This document shows positions 30,819-40,300 of a stretch of 64,000 nt of DNA, piece by piece; the first letter of the stretch is position 1, and the number at the start of each line of letters is the position of its first letter. A program made the translations under genes and the position numbers. Where the stretch lies: the NCBI GenBank assembly GCA_965657795.1, contig CBFHQJ010000004.1:29128-93127 (forward strand). Direction: 5' to 3'. This DNA comes from SW10 sp965657795. Lineage in GTDB: Bacteria > Verrucomicrobiota > Verrucomicrobiia > Verrucomicrobiales > Akkermansiaceae. The notes below the pieces were generated by a model. It ran no database searches. It saw only the letters and a program-made list of their open reading frames with translations, and was not told the origin of the DNA.

Positions 30819-32561
30819 TCAAAATTTCCAATCTGCTCGATAGCCCCGGGTCAGGGGTGTCTTCAAAAGAGTCGCGCGCACCATCTCGATTGGCACGGGA
30901 CCCAGCTTTAAGACTGTATCGTGGAACTCACGGGGTGAAATTTTTCCCTCCCCGACGGTCTGTTTGTAAAGCGCCCGTAGCTGCAAACCGCCGATCATGT
31001 ATCCGCATTGATAGAGGGGCGAATAGGAATCGCCAATGTAGCGGCGCACTTCGCTGGTGGCGCCGGATTCTTCCAGGCCCACTTCATCGACGAGGAAGGC
31101 TATCATTTCCTGCGGAGTCATTTGGCCAAGGTGGAACTTCAGCGAAACAATGATCCGTGCGCAGCGGTGCGAGCGCCAAAACAACATCCCAATTCGTTCC
31201 TCCGGAGTGCGCGGGTAGTTGAGATCGTAAAGCAACATTTCCCAATGCAGCGCCCAACCTTCAACATAGAACGGGGTACGGAAGATACTGCGATGCGTCG
31301 CGTAGCGGGCGGCCATGAATCGCTGTAAGTGGTGGCCCGGAATGAGCTCATGTGGAATGACCGCACGAGTGAAGTGTCGGTTGTTTCCGCGTAAGCTCAT
31401 GAGCTTCTTTTCGTGGCTCATTTCATCGGTCGGGTAGGCGATCCCGATGGCCTGCCCGAAATAAACCGCATAGGGCAGGGTCTCCTGCTGCTTCTTTCCG
31501 AGCATCTTCAAATACCAGGTTTCGGCACAAAGATCCGGCACCGTCACGAGCTCCCTCTTGTCGAGGAACTCCATGGCATCCCTGGCGATCTCGGAGGCCA
31601 ATTCATCCTGCTCCCCGGGAGTAACAAAGTCTTCCTTCACCTTCTCCAGAGCGTTGCCCCAGTCCCTTCCCAATCCCATCTCGGCAGCGGCTTTTTCCAT
31701 CTCGGCACGGCACCAGGCAAACTCACGTTCGCCAATCGCGAGCAACTCTTCCGGCGAGTAGGACAGCATTTCTACCGCGAGGTCATCGGCCAATGCGGCC
31801 GCGCCGATCGGGTCGCCAACCAAGGGAGCCTCGCCCCCTTTTTTTCCACTCGTCACCAATTCGCCCAGCCGATTTTGGTAAGCTTCGAGTTCTTTGACCA
31901 ACTCTCCATAAGGTTGCTTGATCCACCACGAAAACTCCGGATCAAAGCCTGCATGGAAACGATACCAGCCATCGAGTTGTCGTTGTAATTCACCCAGGAT
32001 CTTTTGCGTACGCAAGGCCAGCACTGCGGTCGTGACCAACCTTCCTGCCCCTTCTTCCAAAGCGACCCTTGCTTTGAGCTTCGAGACCGATTTTTGAATA
32101 TTGACCAACTTCCCTGCTGTGGGTCGAGCCTCCATCGGGCCACGTTGCCGATACCCTTCATAGAGTTCCAGGATGCCATTCTTGAAGCCGATCAAGTCCT
32201 CGATCTCCGCGAGCTTCTTCCGGTTTGTTGCCAATGATTTTTTCTCATATTCGAGGCGATGCCGCATCAAGAGGTAGTCGATCCGCCCTGTTTGTGAGAG
32301 GCCATCGAAGTCGATTTCCTCCAACGAAGCCATCGACTCGTCATGAAATTTCTCCAAGCGTTTGGCATGAGAATCCGAGACCACCCGGTAGCCGTAAAAG
32401 CGAGCCAGCTCGTTACGATCGGTTTCGTATCGCTCAATCAATTCGGCAACCGAGCCGGAAGACCCCGCCTTTGCTGCTTCCTGAGCATTTCCCAAGATGG
32501 TCCAGGACAAGACGCCCGCTAAACCAAGCACGGCAACAAGCAGTGGTGAGAATCGTTTCAT
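30819..32561 (-). CDS. DUF885 family secreted metallopeptidase-like protein
   Basis: 580 residues from the ATG at 32561, with GGAGG about 10 bp upstream; a TTG at 32570 is less likely. Signal peptide (KRFSPLLVAVLGLAGVLSWTILGNA). Long helical body of the DUF885 family with the zinc-binding-like motif H-E-L-I-P-G-H-H-L-Q near the middle-to-C-terminal part and Y-V-E-G-W-A-L-H-W-E further on, both diagnostic. C-terminal segment GYMIGGLQLRALYKQ and PREFHDTVLKLGPVP also match. Characterised relatives are carboxypeptidase-like zinc peptidases; the substrate is unknown. Divergent from the PQQ-like propeller at 32695, sharing a ~130-bp promoter region. Confidence 0.9.
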   Translation of the reverse strand: MKRFSPLLVAVLGLAGVLSWTILGNAQEAAKAGSSGSVAELIERYETDRNELARFYGYRVVSDSHAKRLEKFHDESMASLEEIDFDGLSQTGRIDYLLMRHRLEYEKKSLATNRKKLAEIEDLIGFKNGILELYEGYRQRGPMEARPTAGKLVNIQKSVSKLKARVALEEGAGRLVTTAVLALRTQKILGELQRQLDGWYRFHAGFDPEFSWWIKQPYGELVKELEAYQNRLGELVTSGKKGGEAPLVGDPIGAAALADDLAVEMLSYSPEELLAIGEREFAWCRAEMEKAAAEMGLGRDWGNALEKVKEDFVTPGEQDELASEIARDAMEFLDKRELVTVPDLCAETWYLKMLGKKQQETLPYAVYFGQAIGIAYPTDEMSHEKKLMSLRGNNRHFTRAVIPHELIPGHHLQRFMAARYATHRSIFRTPFYVEGWALHWEMLLYDLNYPRTPEERIGMLFWRSHRCARIIVSLKFHLGQMTPQEMIAFLVDEVGLEESGATSEVRRYIGDSYSPLYQCGYMIGGLQLRALYKQTVGEGKISPREFHDTVLKLGPVPIEMVRATLLKTPLTRGYRADWKF

Positions 32562-32694
32562 CGTTCCCAAGCCTCCCCTGAATCGCCGCAGGTGTCGAGA
32601 ACGGGGATTTCCATGAAATTTCCACTTTCATCTGCTTATCATGATTACCAGAGTAGTAGGTCGATACTCCCCCTCCTTCGATCCAATCACTCCT

Positions 32695-34017
32695 ATGAAA
32701 ACCTTCCTTATTTTTATCGCCTCCTCGATGTCACTTTTTGGTCAGGATCTTTGGCCAATGTTCCGTGGCGCTGACTCGCGGGGCGTCTCGGAGAATACCG
32801 ATTTGCCGGTCACTTGGTCCACGACAAAGAACATCGCCTGGAAGACCGATATTCCGGGCCGAGGTTGGTCGAGTCCCATCATTTGGGGTGATCGTGTTTT
32901 TGTCACGACGGTGGTGAACCAAGGAGAAACCGAGGCTCCGAAGAAGGGCCTCTATTTTGGTGGGAATCGACTGAAGATTCCCGACACCATTCATCATTGG
33001 AAAGTCCTTTGTCTCGATTTCGAATCCGGGAAAATCCTCTGGCAGAAGAATGTCCATGAGGGAAAGCCCAAATCATCGATTCATCTTAAAAATTCCTATG
33101 CTTCGGAAACTCCGGTGACTGATGGTAAATTGGTTTACTGTTCGTTTGGGAATCGAGGTCTTTACGCGCTCGATTTCAAAGGAGACGTGAAATGGTCCAT
33201 AGACTATCCTGTTCACAAGACGCGGTATGGCTGGGGGACATCTTCCTCTCCGGTGTTGCACGGAAATCGGATCTACCTGGTCAATGACAATGAAGAAGAC
33301 TCTTACCTCCTTGCATTGGATAAGAGGACGGGGAAAAAGATTTGGAGGACGCCCCGCTCCGAGAAATCCAATTGGTCGAATCCCTACATTTGGAAAAACG
33401 AGCTTCGTACCGAAATCATTGTTCCCGGATCGGGACGCACACGATCTTATGATCTCCAAGGTAAGGAACTCTGGTCCTTCAAAGGAATGTCCAGCATCAC
33501 CATTGCAACCCCGTATTCTCACGATGGCCTGCTTTATCTTTCCTCGGGGTATGTCGGAGATGCCTCGCGGCCACTCTACGCGATTCGTCCGGGCGCCAGC
33601 GGTGATATCTCAGTTACTAAAAAAGAAACCTCGAATGAGTTTATCGCGTGGAGTCGTTGGAAGGCAGCACCCTACAATCCGTCCACGCTTCTTTACCAGG
33701 ATCAGATCTATGTGTTGCTTGATCGTGGTTACCTCTCGGCAATCGATCCCAAAACGGGTGAAGATATTTATGGAAAAAACCGACTGCCCGGCTCCACTGG
33801 TTTTACCGCTTCACCATGGGCTTATCAGGGAATGATCTTCTGTCTGAATGAAGATGGAGGCACGAATGTCATCAAAGCCGGTAAAGAATTTTCTCTTATG
33901 CATACCAACCAACTGGGGGAGGATGATATGGGAATGGCAACTCCGGCCATTGCCGGTAAGAGTCTCATCATTCGGACGTCGGCCCGGATCTATTGCGTGA
34001 GAAAAGCGGGCAACTAA
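32695..34017 (+). CDS. Secreted PQQ-like beta-propeller protein
   Basis: 440 residues from the ATG at 32695 (KTFLIFIASSMSLFG signal peptide; the frame is open back to 32641). The mature protein begins W-P-M-F-R-G-A-D-S-R-G, the usual opening of verrucomicrobial/planctomycetal PQQ-binding-like propellers. Blade repeats carry G-x-x-W or A-L-D-x-x-T-G-K (LDFESGKILW, LDFKGDVKW, LDKRTGKKIW, DLQGKELW, IDPKTGED). Enough blades for a seven- or eight-bladed fold. No PQQ-dehydrogenase catalytic set or heme motif, so a scaffold or binding role is as likely as an enzyme. Divergent from DUF885. Confidence 0.88.
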   Translation: MKTFLIFIASSMSLFGQDLWPMFRGADSRGVSENTDLPVTWSTTKNIAWKTDIPGRGWSSPIIWGDRVFVTTVVNQGETEAPKKGLYFGGNRLKIPDTIHHWKVLCLDFESGKILWQKNVHEGKPKSSIHLKNSYASETPVTDGKLVYCSFGNRGLYALDFKGDVKWSIDYPVHKTRYGWGTSSSPVLHGNRIYLVNDNEEDSYLLALDKRTGKKIWRTPRSEKSNWSNPYIWKNELRTEIIVPGSGRTRSYDLQGKELWSFKGMSSITIATPYSHDGLLYLSSGYVGDASRPLYAIRPGASGDISVTKKETSNEFIAWSRWKAAPYNPSTLLYQDQIYVLLDRGYLSAIDPKTGEDIYGKNRLPGSTGFTASPWAYQGMIFCLNEDGGTNVIKAGKEFSLMHTNQLGEDDMGMATPAIAGKSLIIRTSARIYCVRKAGN

Positions 34018-34063
34018 GAGGGTCGAAACAAGCGAATGTCTTCCCGCATCTCGCGGACCTGCG

Positions 34064-35059
34064 TCACCCTTTTTCCGGTGACCAATCGCTCCCGTCGGCG
34101 AAGACGGTTTTCCAGGTGTAGCTTTTTTTTGGGTCGTTGAGATTGGTGGTGATGAGTTTGCCGCCCTTCTTCAATTTGTTGGCGCCGTATCCGGCGTGGC
34201 CGGTGGCGCGACCGTAAACCATCTCGATTCCCTGCCACGTTCCGCTGTAATCATTCACGTGATCGTGACCACAGAAGCAGGCTTTGACATCACCGAATTT
34301 CTTGAGCTTGGCGATGGCGCTACCGTCTTCACCGTAAGTGCAAACCGGTTCCTTGAAGATGCCTTTTGCGAGCTTCTTCTGCCAAACGGTATCGTATTGA
34401 AGCAGCGGAATATGAAGGAAGCACAAGACGGGTGAAGTGGCGGGCTTCTGCATGGTGAGCCATCTTTCCTGGGCTGCTTGCACCCCTTGCGTGGTGGTGT
34501 TGAGGCAGAGGAGCTCCATGAGCTGGCGGTCGTCTTCGCCATTGATGGAGATGCGGTAGTTCCCTCCATCGAGTCCTCCGCGATAGAGGCTGTTTTGTGC
34601 TTCGGTCAAGGTGACCTGCGCCGCGGCGTAGTCGTCGAGGAGGTCGTGATTGCCCCAGTTAAAGAGCCACGGTTTGCCGAGCGAGGTGATCTTCTCGAGA
34701 GCGTATTCGAAGAACTTTTGGCCTTGCCCCCGAGGGTTGTCACTCCAGAGGTCGCCGGTGATCGCGAGGAGGTGTGGATCGGTATTTTCGATCATCCGTT
34801 TCATGTCCACGACCGACTGCAAATCGGCTTTTTCGCCATAGTTTTCGCGGTCGCAGAAAAAGTGGATGTCGGTGAATTGCAGGATGCGTAGTTCGTCTCC
34901 TGTCACCTTGAGCTTGGCGGTTCGGGGCAGATCTTTCTTGGCCTTTGCGATGCCCATAAACCCGGCCCGACGAAGATCCTTGGGGCCGTTTCTTGCTTCG
35001 GAGCTGCTGGTTGCGACGCCGGCGGCGACGGAAGTGGAGAGGAAGTGGCGTCGGTTCAT
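34064..35059 (-). CDS. Tat-exported metallophosphoesterase
   Basis: 331 residues. Leader N-R-R-H-F-L-S-T-S-V-A-A-G-V-A is a Tat signal. Calcineurin-like blocks are complete: F-T-D-I-H-F-F, I-T-G-D-L-W-S-D, N-W-G-N-H-D-L-L, L-H-I-P-L, and C-G-H-D-H-V-N-D. Unlike the metallophosphoesterase at 4090-5013, the first block has the normal D-x-H. The fold matches purple-acid-phosphatase-like secreted enzymes (DCR2-like). Substrate unknown. Convergent with the PQQ-like propeller (47 bp between the stops). Confidence 0.9.
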   Translation of the reverse strand: MNRRHFLSTSVAAGVATSSSEARNGPKDLRRAGFMGIAKAKKDLPRTAKLKVTGDELRILQFTDIHFFCDRENYGEKADLQSVVDMKRMIENTDPHLLAITGDLWSDNPRGQGQKFFEYALEKITSLGKPWLFNWGNHDLLDDYAAAQVTLTEAQNSLYRGGLDGGNYRISINGEDDRQLMELLCLNTTTQGVQAAQERWLTMQKPATSPVLCFLHIPLLQYDTVWQKKLAKGIFKEPVCTYGEDGSAIAKLKKFGDVKACFCGHDHVNDYSGTWQGIEMVYGRATGHAGYGANKLKKGGKLITTNLNDPKKSYTWKTVFADGSDWSPEKG

Positions 35060-35289
35060 TCGATTGGTGGCAGCTTAAAATGGGAAGGTTTTCAGACAAT
35101 AATAGAAGCGGTAATTCCTCTGCATATCTTAAGATTTACGAAGTAATGGTTTTGTTCTTTAGCTACTTATTCACAGGATTCCAGTTGACCGGAACCGTCT
35201 TCGAATCTACACGGGGCGCGTTCCGAAGATCGACCAAGTCAATCGGAAGGAACTTTCCACCTTCTTCCAGCTAGAAACCCAATACGACC

Positions 35290-35490
35290 ATGGCCTCAAC
35301 ACAAGCTCGCAACAAAAACAGAAATCGCCCGACCAAATCGAACGCTGCACGCAACAAGCGTCAGAGCGATCACCGCAAGCGTCTCATCGCTCTCGGTGTG
35401 GACGAAGCAACCGTTTCTGCCATGAGCCCCAAGGAAGTTCGCGACAAGCTGAAGTACCCTGCCAAGGTGACCAAGGAACTCGGTTCCTAG
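35290..35490 (+). CDS. Small basic protein, 66 aa
   Basis: Starts ATG-GCC at 35290 and contains many Arg/Lys/Asn in the N-terminal half (ARNKNRNRPTKSNAARNKRQ) then a short helical C-terminus (GVDEATVSAMSPKEVRDKLKY). No Trp or Cys. The composition suggests nucleic-acid or ribosome binding; no family recognised. A strong intrinsic terminator 50 bp after the stop marks it as an independent, probably well-expressed gene. Confidence 0.7.
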   Translation: MASTQARNKNRNRPTKSNAARNKRQSDHRKRLIALGVDEATVSAMSPKEVRDKLKYPAKVTKELGS

Positions 35491-35539
35491 AAATCCCAAT
35501 TGGATTCCACCGCTTTTCTGGAGCGGATCAAAATTTCAT

Positions 35540-35577
35540 GGAGCTCTTTCTCGGTTTGAGAGGGAGCTCCAATTTTT
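35540..35577 (+). terminator. Intrinsic terminator after the small basic protein
   Basis: GGAGCTCTTTCTC pairs with GAGAGGGAGCTCC (13 bp with two G-T pairs) around a GGTTT loop, followed by AATTTTTTG. Textbook Rho-independent terminator for the 35290-35490 gene. Confidence 0.9.
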
Positions 35578-35781
35578 TGTGCCCGGTGGTAAAGGATCTC
35601 TGTCTTGGGACTACTGCTGCCGACCGGCGACAAAGATCGAACAAAGGAGGACTTTGTGGGTCTGAATTGGCATGGAGCTTATGAGATTCACCCTTCTGGC
35701 GATGGAAAATGAGACCTCGTCTCATGGGAATCACCGGGAATCTCTGTTGCCGAGAGAACCGAGAATGAAAACCCAAGCCTC

Positions 35782-36129
35782 ATGAACAAAAAATTAATAA
35801 CGATTGGAATGCTGGCTGCAGTGCTTTTCCCCAGCTGTGTCTCTTACACGAGAACTGTCGGTGAAGAGCCAACCAAGAAGAGATTTCAGAGCGGTGAAAC
35901 GGCCCGGATTTTTTACGAGGCGATATTTGTTCGGCAGGAGGAGATTCATGCCGACAATAACCAGAGCATTTCTCTGTCACTTGGATTGCGATCACCTATC
36001 AGTTGGCACAAGCGGGTCACCGATCAAAAGCGAGTGAATGATGCCTTCCGCTCGGCAGATCTTGATCATAACGGCACGCTCAGTCTCAAAGAGGCCCAGC
36101 GTTTTGCGAAGTCCAAGGCGAGGCGCTAG
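35782..36129 (+). CDS. EF-hand lipoprotein
   Basis: 115 residues with a lipoprotein signal: KKLITIGMLAAVLFPSC, lipobox-like F-P-S-C with Cys19. The C-terminal third has one EF-hand loop, D-L-D-H-N-G-T-L-S-L-K-E, preceded by a helix (RVNDAFRSA). The middle is polar and unassigned. A single EF-hand suggests dimerisation or a structural calcium site. The last codon shares bases with the stop of the convergent outer-membrane barrel gene (4-bp CTAG overlap). Confidence 0.78.
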   Translation: MNKKLITIGMLAAVLFPSCVSYTRTVGEEPTKKRFQSGETARIFYEAIFVRQEEIHADNNQSISLSLGLRSPISWHKRVTDQKRVNDAFRSADLDHNGTLSLKEAQRFAKSKARR

Positions 36130-37373
36130 AACGAGTAATTCGCTCCGAGACCGAGGGTGAGGCCGGTGAGGTCGACGTCGAAGTCGCTGCCGCCGACGGA
36201 GTCGCGGAGGGATTCGTTCCAGTCGTAGCGGGCGTTCGCTTCGATAGACCAGGAGTCGTTGATTTGGTATCCCACCGATCCCTGCAGGTAGTATCCGAAG
36301 AGGACGTCAGTTCCGGAGTTGCGGAAGCCAGCCGAGCTGATTTGCGTCGGAGTTCCTCCGTTGGTGACCTGGAGAAGTTGATCACTGCGGTTGGCATCCC
36401 AGTCGGCGATGTTCAAGACAAGGCCGGTGCCGACTCCGGCAAAGAAGCGGCCATCGGTTTGATAAACCGCGCTCGCCCCGATCGAGAATCCGAAGAGGTT
36501 GATGTCGAGCGACTCGTTGATGGAGTCTCTGAAGAGAGCGGTGTCGGTGGACCGCAAGGTGTCCTCGAAGGTGCGCTCGGCAGGCTCGACCGGGAGAAGA
36601 GGAGCGACGGCTCCGGGTGATCCGGTGTAGGGTGCGTTGGGCAAAATGAGGCCGGTGGAATTGAAGCGATCAATGGCTCTGACATCGAAAATATTGCGAT
36701 TCTCGCTGGCGTTGAGCGTGTTCAAACCTCCCTGTCTGCCGCCGATATCGGTAAAGCTGAAGTTGAGAGCCGGGCCGACGCTCCAGCCGTTTCCAATGTC
36801 GGTGAGACGGCTCAGGCTGAGATAGGGTGAGATCTCCCAGTCATCGCCTTCGCTCCATCCCGTGGGCGAGGATGCCGAGGCTTGATCGATGATGCGACGT
36901 TCTCCGCCGGTCGCGGACATGAGGAGGTCGTTGCCCTGCAGTTGATCTTGCGATTGATAGGAGTAGTCGCTTGTCCTGCCGGTGGCGGGAGTCCGGGGGC
37001 CGGGGTTCACGAAACCATTGTCGTAGGTCCGGGCGATGGCTCCGGTGGCCGTGCCGATTCCGGCGGGTTGGGTGAAGGAGTTACTTCCGAAGACTCCGGG
37101 CACACTCAGGCCGGTCGCGCCGGTGTTGAAGTCGATGGCTCCGATCTTGCGCCAGGAAATTCCCCCGCCGAAAATCCACCGGCTTCGTGAGGACGCGGCG
37201 GGTTGGATTTGGCCTAGGCCTCCTTTGGAGGAGTCGAGGCCGCTCTTTGCGGAGTCCAATCCACTTTTAGAAGAGTCATCAAGTCCGCTTTTTGCGGAGG
37301 AGATGACATCGTCTCCGCCCGCAACGGGCAGGACACTGAGGGCAAAGGATGCGAATCTGAATTTGAAGCTCAT
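36126..37373 (-). CDS. Outer-membrane beta-barrel protein with SxKSGLD repeats
   Basis: 415 residues from the ATG at 37373, where a signal-like segment follows (SFKFRFASFALSVLPVAG). Residues ~25-50 are four heptad copies of S-x-K-S-G-L-D (plus strand 37215-37305). The rest has amphipathic beta strands with aromatic girdles (WSVGPALNFSFTD, NLFGFSIGASAVYQ, RFFAGVGTGLVLNIADWD, VLFGYYLQGSVGYQ, WSIEANARYDWNES) and ends G-L-G-A-N-Y-S-F, a C-terminal Phe signature of outer-membrane barrels. Its ATG is 19 bp after the stop of the giant repeat protein (37393), so the two are co-transcribed and may function as secretion or anchoring partners (inference). Confidence 0.82.
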   Translation of the reverse strand: MSFKFRFASFALSVLPVAGGDDVISSAKSGLDDSSKSGLDSAKSGLDSSKGGLGQIQPAASSRSRWIFGGGISWRKIGAIDFNTGATGLSVPGVFGSNSFTQPAGIGTATGAIARTYDNGFVNPGPRTPATGRTSDYSYQSQDQLQGNDLLMSATGGERRIIDQASASSPTGWSEGDDWEISPYLSLSRLTDIGNGWSVGPALNFSFTDIGGRQGGLNTLNASENRNIFDVRAIDRFNSTGLILPNAPYTGSPGAVAPLLPVEPAERTFEDTLRSTDTALFRDSINESLDINLFGFSIGASAVYQTDGRFFAGVGTGLVLNIADWDANRSDQLLQVTNGGTPTQISSAGFRNSGTDVLFGYYLQGSVGYQINDSWSIEANARYDWNESLRDSVGGSDFDVDLTGLTLGLGANYSF

Positions 37374-37392
37374 GATGAAAAAAGGTTGGTGA

Positions 37393-40300
37393 TTATTGGT
37401 CGACATCTTTCTTGATGACCCGGTAGAGACGGAGTTTTTCTCCGGAAGGGTGACTCACGGTTTTGGGTGGGCCGTTGTCGATCCATTGTTGTCGGGTTCC
37501 TCCGGCCGTGATGTCGGGAACAACGTTGGTCCAGGTCTCGCCGTTCGCGCTGTATTGCACGGTGTAGCTTGCTCCGATTTGAGAGGTGAACTCGATCAAG
37601 ATGTCGCCATTTGCAAGGACTTCGCAGCGGTCCACTTCGACTCCTTCGCCGGCGATCTGATCGGCGACCGCGTCGAGCAATTCGATTTCAAAGGTCGGCT
37701 CGAATCCACCCGAAGCATCGCCCTGGAGGTATTCGACGGTGAGCTCGATGCTCTCGCCACTTTCAAGAGCTTGATTCAAGAGGAGGAAGGAATTGCCAAG
37801 AATTTCTCCCTGCGCGTTGGCCACGGTGACTCCCTCCGGGAGGCCTCCAACGAGGATGCGGAAGGCCGGGAGTGCGCCGGGGTTGTTGTTTGTGACAGTG
37901 ACCGTTTGCTTGAAGAGTCCGGTTTGGAAATCGAGAGCGATGGCGCCGCCGGTGATGTTGGTGCTGGCGGGGCTGACGATGTCGGTGGCGATGGCGCCGG
38001 CGTCATCATCGGGGTTGAGAAGTTGTTCGTTGGCGCTGTTGACGGAGGCTTGGGATGAGATGAGATCGACACCGCCGGTGACCGTTCCGGTGACCTCGAA
38101 GTAGTAGATGACGGAAGCGGAATTCCCAACGCCGAGATCGCCAACGGTCCAGACCGAGTCGGTTACGGTGGTGCCGTTTGACGGGCTGATGGAATCGATG
38201 CTGGCTCCTGTGGGGAGGACTTCGCTGAGATTCAAGCTGACTCCGGAAGCATCGCTCGGTCCCTGGTTGGTGACGGTGAGGGTGTGGAAGAGATTTTGCG
38301 GTAGATCGAATCCGGCGAGGACCGGGTCTCGTGAGCTTTCGGTCGAGACGGTGAGATCGACTTCGCGGATGATGTCGCGGTTGGTGGTGACTGATTCGTT
38401 ACCGGTGTTGATCTGGGCCTGGTCGACGGCGCTGACTGAAGAGACACTGGTGAATCCGGGCGAGGCCACTTGGGCGGAAGGGCCGACAGTCACGATGACT
38501 TCGAAAGATTCGGTGGCTCCAACGGCGAGCTCGCCGCGGGTCCAGGGTTGACCTTCGAAAGCGCCGGCGCTTGGAGTGATGGAATCGATGGTGATGCCGT
38601 CTCCGAAAGTCAGAACGTCGGTCAGCTCAAGCCCGGTGGCATCGAGCGGGCCTTGGTTTGTAACTTCGATAAGGTAGCTCAGATTGCCAGCTCCGGAACC
38701 CGCGACGATGGGATCGTTCGAGAGTGTACTGGTGACGATTAAATCGACTCCGGAAATGATGGTGGTGCTTTCGGTGACCGAGTCGTTGGCGTTATTGCTA
38801 TCGATTCCGGAAGCGGATTCGAGGCTGGTAGTGCTGCTGATGGTTCCCTCGTTCGGAGCATTGGCGGCGACGTCGAGCGTGATGGTTAAAGTCGAGCTTT
38901 CTCCGACGGGAAGGTTGAAAGCCCAGAGGCCGTTGGGATCGTTTTGCGGGGCGAAGGAGCCGTCGGCCGGAACAATGGATTGCACGGTGACTCCGGCAGG
39001 AAGGTTGAGTGCTTCACGAATGTTGACGTTGGTGGCATTGGACGGTCCGCTGTTGGAGGCGGTCACGGAGTAAACCAAGTTACCCGGTCCGGAATCAGCC
39101 AGCACGGGATCGATTGATTCCGTCTTGGTGAGGGCGCTGTCAAAGACGTTGCTCACCGAGGTGGGGTCGGTTGCGGTGTTGTTGGCAGCGTTGAGGTTCA
39201 GTTGATCGACCGAGGTCAGAGTCGCGGTTCCAATGATGGAATCGACGCCTGGTTGGGTATTCTGCTGCACCGTGTAAGTGATCCCGAGCGTGGCTTGTCC
39301 GCCGGTAGAGAGCGCGGGGATAGTCCAGGTCGATTGCTCGAAAGAACCGACGCCAGCCAAGGCGTTTCCGGCAATCACTCCCGGTGGAAGCGTTTCGCCA
39401 AAATCAATGACAATGTTGGTGGCGGTGGAAGGTCCGCTATTGGTCACAACGACAACGTACCCGAGGTTTTCCACTCCTGATCCGGCGACCACCGTTGGGG
39501 TGGATGCGCTGACGCCAAGAGCGAGCGAAACGACAGCCTGCACATCCAGTGTATTGCTCGCGGTGCCGCTGTTGCCCAGCGAGCTCGTGAGCTCTTGAGT
39601 GGTATTTTGGAAGCCACCTCCTTCGCTGCCTGTCACACCGACCGTGACGGTGCAGGTCTGTCCGGCGGGAACGGTTCCGCCGGAGTAGGAAATTCGATCG
39701 GTTCCGGAGATAGCAATGAGCGTTCCTCCCTGGCAGTTGGTGCTCGCATTGGAGGGATTTGCAAGGATCAGTCCGTCCGGTAATTCGTGGATCAAATTGA
39801 GATTGTTGGCGGGAAGTGGTGACGACCTGTTGTCGATGACAAAGGTCAAAGTTGAGACCTGTCCCGCGTTGATATCGTCCGGAGCAAAGGACATCGTGAA
39901 AGCGGGCGGTGCGATGACCGCGAGAGTCGCCGTGGCCGTGCCGCTTTCTCCGAGACTGGAAAGAAGTGGGTCACTGGTGATGACAAGGTCGCCGCTGCCT
40001 TGTCCGGTGACGTCAAAGCTCACCGTGCAAATCTGACCAGCTGCGACAGCTCCGTCGGAGAAAGTGAAGCTGTTGTTTCCAGCTTGAGCAGTGATCACTC
40101 CTCCGCAGGTTGAAGTTGCCCCGGGAACGGCAGCGATGAGCATACCATCGGGGAGAGTTCCGGAGAAGGTCACGTCTGTCGCACCGACCTGACTGCCTTG
40201 GTTGTCGATGGAGAAAGTCAGGGTGCTGGTTCCGTTTGCGGGGATATCGGTGGGGGAAAAAGCGCTTGAGAAAGCAAGTGGAACCGGGACCACGCTGAGG

